Source of the DNA: Clostridia bacterium
GTDB lineage: Bacteria > Bacillota > Clostridia > Oscillospirales > Acutalibacteraceae
Reading direction: 5' to 3'
NCBI GenBank assembly: GCA_017436255.1
Contig: JAFSDK010000009.1
Span: 1-34,328, forward strand
Length of the DNA: 34,328 nucleotides
Each line of letters opens with the position of its first letter. The stretch's first letter is position 1. Under the pieces are notes generated by a model. It was not told the DNA's origin. It searched no databases and saw nothing but the letters and a program-made list of their open reading frames with translations. Below, piece by piece: positions 1-4,795 of this stretch. The position numbers were made by a program, and so were the translations under genes.

Positions 1-287
1 AAATTACAAATCCTTAAAATTGTTAAATCCATACCCTCTAACTCTTTCGTTCTAACTTTGTCTTTTTCTATTTGCTCTGGGGTATAATGACCGCCACCGT
101 CAAGTTCAACAACAAGTCTTGCTTTAGCACAGTAGAAATCTGCTATGTAATTACCAATGGCTTTTTGTCTTTGAAATCTTATAGGGTAATATCTTAAAAA
201 CTCATACCATAGTTTTCGTTCCCAAGGTGTCATATTTTTCCGTAGTGTTTTTGCAAGAGGGATATTAGCTTTTTTATACTCTTTCAT
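1..287 (-). CDS. DUF559 endonuclease-like protein, 3' part outside window
   Basis: Partial gene: 95 codons are visible and the C-terminus lies beyond base 1. The protein starts MKEYKKANIPLAK and carries the DUF559 signature: a TPWERKLW helix (about residues 20-27), then RFQRQ, IADFYC and VVELDGGGHY. This is the core of the small restriction-endonuclease-like (VSR/PD-D/EXK-type) fold, with E/D and H residues in the expected places. Family members are about 115-130 residues, so roughly 25 residues are missing. The start is fixed by a GGAGG ribosome site 8 bases upstream. That site sits inside the GC-rich hairpin repeat at 301-340. The cellular role of DUF559 proteins is not established; they are often linked to mobile or repeated DNA. 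Family call is confident, function is not. Confidence 0.85.
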   Translation of the reverse strand, partial: MKEYKKANIPLAKTLRKNMTPWERKLWYEFLRYYPIRFQRQKAIGNYIADFYCAKARLVVELDGGGHYTPEQIEKDKVRTKELEGMDLTILRICN

Positions 288-300
288 TCTCTCTCCCTCC

Positions 301-340
301 GTCAAAACTCCGTTTTGCCACCTCCCTCGTCAGAGGGAGG
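301..340. repeat. Double-hairpin palindromic repeat overlapping the DUF559 leader
   Basis: Two small inverted repeats lie back to back: CAAAAC-tcc-GTTTTG (303-317) and CCTCCCTC-gtca-GAGGGAGG (321-340, 8-bp stem, 4-base loop). The block CTCCCTCC just left of it (about 293-300) repeats the same theme and supplies the ribosome site of the DUF559 gene. The pattern resembles dispersed palindromic repeats of gut Clostridia, but only one copy is visible here, so dispersal is an inference. Confidence 0.6.
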
Positions 341-362
341 CTTGGTTATCGGCAAACAACCT

Positions 363-389
363 AACTTGTGGAAGTCATTTCCACAAGTT
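363..389. repeat. 11-bp inverted repeat in the DUF559 leader
   Basis: AACTTGTGGAA (363-373) and TTCCACAAGTT (379-389) are perfect inverted arms around a 5-base loop. It lies between the predicted minus-strand promoter (427-455) and the DUF559 start, so it would be part of a leader of roughly 130 nt. There is no following T-run, so it is not an obvious terminator. It could be an RNA structure or a protein site. Confidence 0.55.
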
Positions 390-426
390 GAAAATTCCAC
401 ATAACAACAAACATTTTCTTTAACTT

Positions 427-455
427 AATATAGCATTTTTTATCAAGATTTTCAA
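427..455 (-). promoter_or_regulatory. Sigma-A-type promoter for the DUF559 gene
   Basis: On the minus strand TTGAAA (complement of 450-455) is followed after exactly 17 bases by TATATT (complement of 427-432). It points at the DUF559 gene with a leader of about 130 nt. Confidence 0.6.
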
Positions 456-467
456 GTTATATATAAG

Positions 468-508
468 AATAGAGTTATCCCGAAAATACGAGATAACTCT
501 ATTTTTGA
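468..508. terminator. Hairpin with T-run, terminator-like
   Basis: AATAGAGTTATC (468-479) and GATAACTCTATT (492-503) form a 12-bp stem with a 12-base loop, followed on the plus strand by more T residues. No plus-strand gene precedes it inside the window, so what it would terminate is unclear. Confidence 0.4.
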
Positions 509-669
509 TGGTATGACAAAAATCATACTGACACATTAAAAATCATACCTAAGAAAATGCAGTTAAAAACTTTGTTTTTAAGCAGTAAAATTGCCGAAAG
601 TATGACAGTTATTCCTGCCTTGCCTTTTGCACTAAACAGTTTTTGAGAGTTTATTCACAAAATACGATA

Positions 670-697
670 TAGACTTTATTGCAAACATAAGTATAAT
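670..697 (+). promoter_or_regulatory. Promoter of the Xre-family regulator
   Basis: TATAAT (692-697) is perfect. The best -35 is TAGACT (670-675, 4 of 6 matches) with a 16-base spacer. The ribosome site AAGGAG (726-731) precedes the ATG at 739. Confidence 0.5.
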
Positions 698-701
698 TTA
701 A

Positions 702-715
702 TTAGAAGCTTCTAA
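702..715. promoter_or_regulatory. 14-bp perfect palindrome, candidate operator
   Basis: TTAGAAGCTTCTAA is a perfect palindrome placed just after the -10 element, at or near the start point of transcription, and upstream of the ribosome site of the Xre gene. Xre-family regulators commonly bind such sites in their own promoters, so autoregulation is a reasonable inference. Confidence 0.45.
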
Positions 716-738
716 ATGGAACAAAAAGGAGTGTTTTT

Positions 739-1677
739 ATGAATAATCTATTTTCTAATAACTTAAAGAAATTAAGATTACAAAAAAATCTTACTCAAGA
801 GCAGGTTGCAGAAGTTTTAGGAGTTAGTACTCAAACAATTTCTCGATGGGAATGTAATACAACCTGTCCCGATATTATGTTGCTACCGGGAATTGCACGA
901 CTTTATTGCGTGACAGTTGATGACTTATTTAAAGAAAACTCATCAGCATATGAAAATTATGCTCAAAGGCTTGCCAGTGTTTACGAAATCACAGGTAAAG
1001 CCGAAGATTATTTAACTGCAGACATAGAATTTAATAAACTCAAGAAATCAGGTGATTATACACTTGAAGATTGTCGAATACACGGAGTAATTCATTCGTC
1101 AATGATGTGTTCTTGCAAACAATTGGCAATTAAAAATTTCAACCATATCATCAACGAGTTTGAGAAAGAAAATAACATTTCACCTGAAAACAAAATTTAT
1201 TGGAAAACCCGATATCAAATAATACATTACTATATTGAAATAGGACAATCCGAACAAATATGTCAAAGCCAAGAAAACAGATTAAAAAAATATCTCGATA
1301 ATTATATGGAATGGACTGTTTTAATTTATGCTTATTATTATGCCGGTAAATACAATGAGGCGTATGAATGCTTTATAAAAGCGAACAGCAAATTTTCTGA
1401 TAAGTGGGAAATCTATGATATTGCAAGTTATGTTTGTAGAGCATTAAAAAGGTTTGATGCTGCAATAAAATACAGCGACCTATCATACAAACTTAATTCT
1501 GAATATCTTGATGCTGTATATTCAAAAGCCTTTTGCTTTGAAGAAATGGGCGATTATAAAAGTGCGTATGATACTTGGCTTTTCATCATTGAGTCATTAA
1601 AGAAAGATGGTTACCATATAGAAGTAAAAAGAGAAGAAGAACGAGCACAAGCGTGTTTAGAAAAAATCAAACAGTAG
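739..1677 (+). CDS. Xre-family transcriptional regulator with TPR-like C-terminal domain
   Basis: A 312-residue soluble protein. Residues about 8-65 are a classic HTH_3/Xre domain: LKKLRLQKNLTQEQVAEVLG, then VSTQTISRWE and the closing TVDDLF. The rest (about 70-310) is helical and rich in aromatic residues, with TPR-like pairs such as YYAGKYNEAYECF and AFCFEEMGDYKSAYDTW. This HTH plus tetratricopeptide layout recalls RRNPP-type and related Firmicute regulators that bind peptides or partners through the C-terminal repeats; ligand binding here is inference. No small peptide gene is evident next to it. The start is supported by AAGGAG 7 bases upstream, and the gene has its own promoter, a palindrome in the leader and a terminator (1683-1714), so it is monocistronic. 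Target genes are unknown. Confidence 0.88.
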   Translation: MNNLFSNNLKKLRLQKNLTQEQVAEVLGVSTQTISRWECNTTCPDIMLLPGIARLYCVTVDDLFKENSSAYENYAQRLASVYEITGKAEDYLTADIEFNKLKKSGDYTLEDCRIHGVIHSSMMCSCKQLAIKNFNHIINEFEKENNISPENKIYWKTRYQIIHYYIEIGQSEQICQSQENRLKKYLDNYMEWTVLIYAYYYAGKYNEAYECFIKANSKFSDKWEIYDIASYVCRALKRFDAAIKYSDLSYKLNSEYLDAVYSKAFCFEEMGDYKSAYDTWLFIIESLKKDGYHIEVKREEERAQACLEKIKQ

Positions 1678-1682
1678 CGACA

Positions 1683-1714
1683 AAAGCAGGGCTTAGTTCC
1701 CTGCTTTCGTTTTG
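1683..1714 (+). terminator. Rho-independent terminator of the Xre gene
   Basis: AAAGCAGGG (1683-1691) pairs with CCCTGCTTT (1699-1707) around a 7-base loop, followed by a T-rich tail. It starts 6 bases after the stop codon. Confidence 0.85.
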
Positions 1715-1828
1715 TCCCTATTGTAGCACAAGCATAGCATACAACAAGATATTAAACAAGTTGTATCGCCGTTTCGGTCGTTTAATTCCATCATGGCAGA
1801 GGTTTGCTTAATTTTCGGGTGGATACTC

Positions 1829-1962
1829 TGCGCCCCTTGATTTTTCGACCACTCCGAGTGGTTGCGAAAAATCGGCGCTGCTCGAGACTTTGGCAGACCA
1901 AAAACCTATCGCGGTTTTGCGACTGCGTCGCCGAACTATTTTTTGCCTTTGGCAAAAAATAG
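1829..1962. repeat. Segment packed with consecutive hairpins, possible dispersed repeat or structured RNA
   Basis: Four inverted repeats follow each other without a convincing gene. The first is a long bulged stem at 1830-1878: GCGCC/GGCGC, GATTTTTCG/CGAAAAATC and ACCACT/AGTGGT with a CCG loop. Then come AAAACC/GGTTTT (about 1901-1918), GCGAC-tgc-GTCGC (1919-1931) and CTATTTTTTGCC-ttt-GGCAAAAAATAG (1936-1962, perfect 12-bp stem). The segment lies between an isolated regulator gene and the bidirectional terminator at 1985-2029. The open frames that cross it (71 and 67 codons) have no ribosome site and are explained by the palindromes. Function unknown. Confidence 0.5.
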
Positions 1963-1984
1963 GTTCTCATCTGAACACCCTTTC

Positions 1985-2029
1985 GCCAAAACAAAAAACC
2001 GACCTAAAAATGTCGGTTTTTGTTTTGGC
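1985..2029. terminator. Bidirectional terminator downstream of the Tim44-like gene
   Basis: A stem of about 17 bp with one bulged A: the core AAAACCGAC (1995-2003)/GTCGGTTTT (2012-2020) is extended outward by CCAAAACA and TGTTTTGG. Both strands end in T-rich tracts. It serves the minus-strand gene ending at 2056 and would stop plus-strand readthrough from 1862-1984. Confidence 0.8.
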
Positions 2030-2055
2030 TGTTGCGAACTATTTAGATGCCACGT

Positions 2056-2832
2056 TTATTCAGTAAATGGTATTTGATCTGATTCGTCCTTTTGTAAAAT
2101 CTTATTTAAAACCCAATTGTTTTCTTTTCTTGTGAATTGCCAGTATTCCACAAAAGAAGTTGCTGATGTGTTGCCGCTAACTTTTAATTGAGTATTGGTA
2201 TCGATAATATAATCAACCATTTTTCCTTTTATGTAAAACCATATGTAATCGCGAGAATTATCACTATCATCGTGCACGGCAACGGGTAAAGCTTGAATTA
2301 ATTGGATGCTTTCCAAAATGTTTTTTTGATTTCGATAAGACATCCAATTTAGCTTTGTTTGAAAGCTATCATATAGTTCATCAGACATATATTGTGATGC
2401 AGAACTCATATCCATATTGGACCACGCAGTTTGAATAGCCATAAAACTTTCTTTTACTGTGGAAGAAATATCTTTGTATTTCCAAGCATTATCACTTTGC
2501 ATCATTTGTTTCATCAATTTTTTTGCTTTCCTTGAACGCTTCGTAAGTTTAACATAAAAAACAATCGAGGATGAAAACAATATAAAAGGCATCATAATAA
2601 ATTGAATAATTGATTCAAATAGTGTTGGCTGACGCCCTGTACCGGAATGATGTGAAGAACCGCCTCCACCACTTCCACCGCCGCCACCTCCGGAGCCGCC
2701 ACCGCCTCCGGCGCGCAATGTGATTACAGAATCACTATAAGAAGTATCCACGTTCTCGGCATAAGCAGTTATACTTATGCAAGAAATGAGCATTAAAATA
2801 ATTATAATTAATGTTATTGTCTTTTTAATCAT
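2056..2832 (-). CDS. Secreted or membrane protein with Gly-rich linker and Tim44-like domain
   Basis: 258 residues. An N-terminal signal peptide (LIIIILMLISCISITAYA, about 8-25) is followed by a short acidic stretch and a Gly/Ser tract at about 42-60. A transmembrane helix follows (about 73-95, FIMMPFILFSSSIVFYV) with a basic cytoplasmic-side patch TKRSRKAKK. The C-terminal 150 residues match the Tim44-like domain pattern: FMAIQTAWSNMDMSSASQYM with a downstream GKMVDYIID, then SFVEYWQFTR and WVLNKI. Bacterial members of this fold are membrane-anchored proteins of unclear function. The start has GGTGA upstream and a promoter 20 bases further on. The Gly tract is encoded by GC-rich codons unlike the AT-rich rest of the gene. 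It stands alone between two terminators or structured regions. Confidence 0.8.
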   Translation of the reverse strand: MIKKTITLIIIILMLISCISITAYAENVDTSYSDSVITLRAGGGGGSGGGGGGSGGGGSSHHSGTGRQPTLFESIIQFIMMPFILFSSSIVFYVKLTKRSRKAKKLMKQMMQSDNAWKYKDISSTVKESFMAIQTAWSNMDMSSASQYMSDELYDSFQTKLNWMSYRNQKNILESIQLIQALPVAVHDDSDNSRDYIWFYIKGKMVDYIIDTNTQLKVSGNTSATSFVEYWQFTRKENNWVLNKILQKDESDQIPFTE

Positions 2833-2852
2833 GCACTCACCGCCTTTGATTT

Positions 2853-2881
2853 ATTATAGCATAAAACTATAAATTAAACAA
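2853..2881 (-). promoter_or_regulatory. Promoter of the Tim44-like gene
   Basis: On the minus strand TTGTTT (complement of 2876-2881), a 17-base spacer and a perfect TATAAT (complement of 2853-2858), 20 bases upstream of the ATG. Confidence 0.7.
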
Positions 2882-2952
2882 GGCATATCGTGCGTTTCCA
2901 TCGTTCGAATCCATATTGTCATAAATTTTAGTGATATTGTGCCGTAAAAAAT

Positions 2953-3144
2953 CACGGCGAAGCCGTGTATATCATCAATTCCGTAAGGAATTGCATATCA
3001 TCAAGACGAAGTCTTGTATATCATCATTGCGAAAGAGGTTTTTGATACACACCTGAAGGTGTGATGATATACAGTCCTTACGGACTGATGAGATACAACA
3101 ATGGCTTTGCCATTGTTGATGATATGCCATTGCTTTCGCAATGG
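2953..3144. repeat. Array of small hairpins joined by a conserved TATATCATCA linker
   Basis: Stem-loops of 6-10 bp recur about every 25 bases: CACGGC-gaa-GCCGTG (2953), AATTCC-gtaa-GGAATT (2977), CAAGAC-gaa-GTCTTG (3002), CACACC-tgaa-GGTGTG (3048), CAGTCC-ttac-GGACTG (3072), CAACAATGGC-ttt-GCCATTGTTG (3096) and CCATTGC-tttc-GCAATGG (3127). The first three are followed by TATATCATCA or CATATCATCA. From 3063 on the linker appears as its reverse complement, TGATGATATACA and near variants. A broken unit (3027-3047) marks the junction between the two orientations. Stem sequences vary while the linker and GNRA-like loops are kept. No open frame of merit lies here. Confidence 0.8.
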
Positions 3145-3147
3145 ATA

Positions 3148-3181
3148 AAAAAATAGACTTGCAAAAGCAAGTCTATTTTTT
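3148..3181 (-). terminator. Terminator of tRNA-Tyr
   Basis: A perfect 15-bp stem (AAAAAATAGACTTGC, 3148-3162, with its complement at 3167-3181) and a 4-base loop directly abut the tRNA 3' end. On the minus strand the stem runs into T residues. Confidence 0.85.
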
Positions 3182-3265
3182 GGTGGGAGAGGGTGGATTC
3201 GAACCACCGAAGCTGAAAGCAACAGATTTACAGTCTGCCCCCTTTGGCCACTCGGGAACTCTCCC
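3181..3265 (-). tRNA. tRNA-Tyr (anticodon GTA)
   Basis: An 85-nt class II tRNA on the minus strand. The acceptor GGGAGAG pairs with CTCTCCC, the discriminator is A and the CCA end is encoded (complement of 3181-3183). The anticodon arm CAGACTGTAAATCTG gives GTA. A long variable arm and the T-arm GGTTCGAATCC are present. It has a consensus promoter (3288-3316) and its own terminator, so it is a single-gene unit. Confidence 0.97.
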
Positions 3266-3287
3266 ATATTCATTTGGCGCAAGCATT

Positions 3288-3316
3288 ATTATAGCATAAG
3301 GCAGCTACCTTGTCAA
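3288..3316 (-). promoter_or_regulatory. Consensus promoter of tRNA-Tyr
   Basis: On the minus strand TTGACA (complement of 3311-3316), 17 bases, TATAAT (complement of 3288-3293). Both hexamers are perfect and lie about 22 bases upstream of the mature tRNA 5' end. Confidence 0.9.
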
Positions 3317-3413
3317 GCGGTTTTTTATTTAAATATTTTTACATATAAAATATAAAAATAAAACAAATCGATGCGGGGGTATTGTATGTAATCCGTGGCG
3401 GAGCCACACCGAA

Positions 3414-3497
3414 CTTATTACCTCTTACTTTTTACTTATTACTTCCCAAAAATCCCGTGAGGTAAGAGTGAAGAAGTAATAAGTAAGAAGTAAAAAT
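3414..3497. repeat. Inverted heptamer repeat forming a long hairpin
   Basis: The left arm is four heptamers of form NNNTTAC (TTATTAC, CTCTTAC, TTTTTAC, TTATTAC). The right arm is five of form NNNGTAA or a near variant (GAGGTAA, GAGTGAA, GAAGTAA, TAAGTAA, GAAGTAA). The 21-base segments 3425-3445 and 3473-3493 are inverted copies with one mismatch. AAAAATCCCG occurs twice, at 3448-3457 and 3492-3501. No gene is visible from 3266 to 3729 other than these repeats, terminators and tRNA fragments. Confidence 0.7.
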
Positions 3498-3525
3498 CCC
3501 GCCCTCTTACGAGAACGGGATTTTT
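3492..3525. terminator. Terminator-like hairpin beside the tRNA fragment
   Basis: AAAAATCCCG (3492-3501) pairs with CGGGATTTTT (3516-3525). On the minus strand it follows directly after the tRNA-like 3' end at 3525-3542, just as the real tRNAs here are followed by terminators. Confidence 0.6.
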
Positions 3526-3690
3526 GGAGCTGGTGGACGGACAAGTCTGCTTCGCATACTTACTGCTTGTCGACCCAAAGGCTTTGCCTTTCGGTACCCG
3601 CCTGCGCACCTGCTCGTTAAAAAACAGTCCCCCGGACTGTTTTTCTTTACTCTCGCAGCCCTCTCAGGGTTCGAGTCCGTCATCAAACAA
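3525..3690. other. Element bounded by tRNA-like fragments
   Basis: Bases 3525-3542 are identical over 18 bases to the 3' end of the neighbouring tRNA-Thr (T-arm end, acceptor, discriminator and CCA, minus strand). At about 3666-3683 a T-arm-like GGGTTCGAGTCCGTCATCA occurs on the plus strand, sharing GGTTCGAGTCCGTC with the tRNA-Thr T-arm in the opposite orientation. No D-arm or anticodon arm lies between, so neither is a working tRNA. Between them are hairpins GACAAG/CTTGTC (3540-3571), AAAGGC-ttt-GCCTTT (3577-3591) and AAAAACAGTCC-ccc-GGACTGTTTTT (3620-3644). It may be debris of tRNA duplication or of an element that inserted at a tRNA end. Confidence 0.5.
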
Positions 3691-3692
3691 AA

Positions 3693-3730
3693 AAATAAAA
3701 CAGACTACCAAAAGGTAATCTGTTTTATTT
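3693..3730 (-). terminator. Terminator of tRNA-Thr
   Basis: 17-base arms (3693-3709 and 3714-3730, one mismatch) around an AAAA loop. On the minus strand it begins at the last base of the tRNA and ends in a T-rich tract. Confidence 0.85.
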
Positions 3731-3805
3731 GGAGCTGGTGGACGGACTCGAACCCCCGACCTGCTGATTACAAATCAGCTGCTCTACCAACTGAGCTACA
3801 CCAGC
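3730..3805 (-). tRNA. tRNA-Thr (anticodon TGT)
   Basis: A 76-nt tRNA on the minus strand. The acceptor GCTGGTG pairs with CACCAGC, the discriminator is T and the CCA end is encoded. The D-arm is GCTCAGTTGGTAGAGC, the anticodon arm GCTGATTTGTAATCAGC reads TGT, and the T-arm is GGGGGTTCGAGTCC. It has its own promoter and terminator and lies between the esterase gene and the tRNA-fragment element. Confidence 0.97.
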
Positions 3806-3820
3806 GCAACGTGCCTACAT

Positions 3821-3849
3821 AATATATCACATAGGCACTCGTTTGTCAA
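3821..3849 (-). promoter_or_regulatory. Promoter of tRNA-Thr
   Basis: On the minus strand TTGACA (complement of 3844-3849), 17 bases, TATATT (complement of 3821-3826). It lies between the esterase stop codon and the tRNA. The inverted pair GTGCCTA/TAGGCAC (3811-3838) overlaps the spacer and start region. Confidence 0.85.
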
Positions 3850-3856
3850 GCATTTT

Positions 3857-4669
3857 TTAATCCATATCCGGCAAACCGAATCGTTTTATCCAATCTATAG
3901 CAAGATGCGACCACGAACGCGAGCATTTATTATTATCTCTGAGTCCACCGCCATGGTCACCCTCCGGAAAAATGTGCAGTTCGCACAAGATGTCATTTGC
4001 CCATAGTGCCTTAGCAAATTCCAACGAGTTGGCCTTTGGAACGGCACCGTCATAAGCGCAACACCACACAAAACAAGGACAGGTTTCTTTGTTAACCCTT
4101 TTTTCAAGCGAAAATTCTTCTTTATTGTCAAGTTGTTCTTCACCAAGCAGGTTCGCAAAGGTGCCGCGGTGCCACTTGTCTTTATCACAACTAATCACGG
4201 CATAACAAAGCAATGCACCCGTGGGTTTTGCACTCTGCTTATCAATTTCATCTCCATAGATATCACATATATCGGGGAATGTTGCCGTCATGGCGCAAAG
4301 GTGACCGCCTGCCGAAAAACCAAGCGTGAACACGCGGTCAGGGTTTATATTTAACTCATCCGCCTTACTTCTTAAAACCTTAATTGCGCGCTGCGCATCA
4401 AGTAGTTCACAAGGGTAATGATAAGGTGCTACTCTATAATCAACAACTGCTGCAGAAATTCCATACTCGTTAAAACGTTTAGCAACGTCTACGCCCTCAT
4501 AATCATAAGTACGGTAACCATATCCACCGCCGGGAAAAATGACTACAAGGTCGGTTTTATCGTCACTTTCGGCAGGAAAGAAGGTAATTCTATTCATATT
4601 CGCGTTTTCGCGATTTTGTATACTACCATCCTCAAAAGGTATTTGTTTGTCCCAAATTTTAAACTCCAT
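3857..4669 (-). CDS. Alpha/beta-hydrolase, acetyl-esterase-like
   Basis: 270 residues with no signal peptide, so cytoplasmic. The fold is the esterase/lipase (BD-FAE, acetylxylan-esterase-like) type. VVIFPGGGYGYRTYDYEG at about 43-60 supplies the oxyanion-hole HGGG-like motif. The nucleophile elbow is GFSAGGHLCA at about 118-127. The Asp is in YDGAVP (about 207) and the His in GDHGGG (about 238). It probably removes acetyl or similar ester groups from sugars taken up by the cell. It is transcribed divergently from a sugar ABC importer starting at 4796, which fits a carbohydrate role; the substrate cannot be read from sequence. The start has GGGAGG upstream and a promoter at 4693-4720. Confidence 0.85.
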   Translation of the reverse strand: MEFKIWDKQIPFEDGSIQNRENANMNRITFFPAESDDKTDLVVIFPGGGYGYRTYDYEGVDVAKRFNEYGISAAVVDYRVAPYHYPCELLDAQRAIKVLRSKADELNINPDRVFTLGFSAGGHLCAMTATFPDICDIYGDEIDKQSAKPTGALLCYAVISCDKDKWHRGTFANLLGEEQLDNKEEFSLEKRVNKETCPCFVWCCAYDGAVPKANSLEFAKALWANDILCELHIFPEGDHGGGLRDNNKCSRSWSHLAIDWIKRFGLPDMD

Positions 4670-4692
4670 TTTTCTTACCTCCCTATATTTTT

Positions 4693-4720
4693 ATTTTAAC
4701 AATCATATTCTTTTTTTCAA
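4693..4720 (-). promoter_or_regulatory. Promoter of the esterase gene
   Basis: On the minus strand TTGAAA (complement of 4715-4720), 16 bases, then TAAAAT (complement of 4693-4698) preceded by TGT, an extended -10. Confidence 0.6.
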
Positions 4721-4728
4721 GTCTTTTT

Positions 4729-4756
4729 TTGATAATTCTGTATTTTTTAGTATTTT
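4729..4756 (+). promoter_or_regulatory. Possible promoter of the sugar ABC operon
   Basis: TTGATA (4729-4734), 16 bases, TATTTT (4751-4756). The match is moderate in a very T-rich stretch, so the exact site is uncertain. No operator palindrome was recognised in the 126-bp divergent region. Confidence 0.35.
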
Positions 4757-4795
4757 TTGAACAACACTATACATATCACTTTTTGGAGGTAAATT

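Noticed and set aside
1791-2077. Two opposed small open frames (67 and 71 codons)
   Set aside because: They are explained by the palindromic hairpins, lack ribosome sites and resemble no family.
2953-3144. CRISPR array
   Set aside because: The repeated unit is a ~10-base linker and the variable parts are short palindromes, not ~30-base spacers; there are no cas genes.
3001-3282. 93-codon minus-strand open frame
   Set aside because: It is a reading of tRNA-Tyr and the hairpin array; no ribosome site or family.
3524-3718. 64-codon open frame starting MELVDG
   Set aside because: It translates the tRNA fragments and hairpins; start lies within a terminator.
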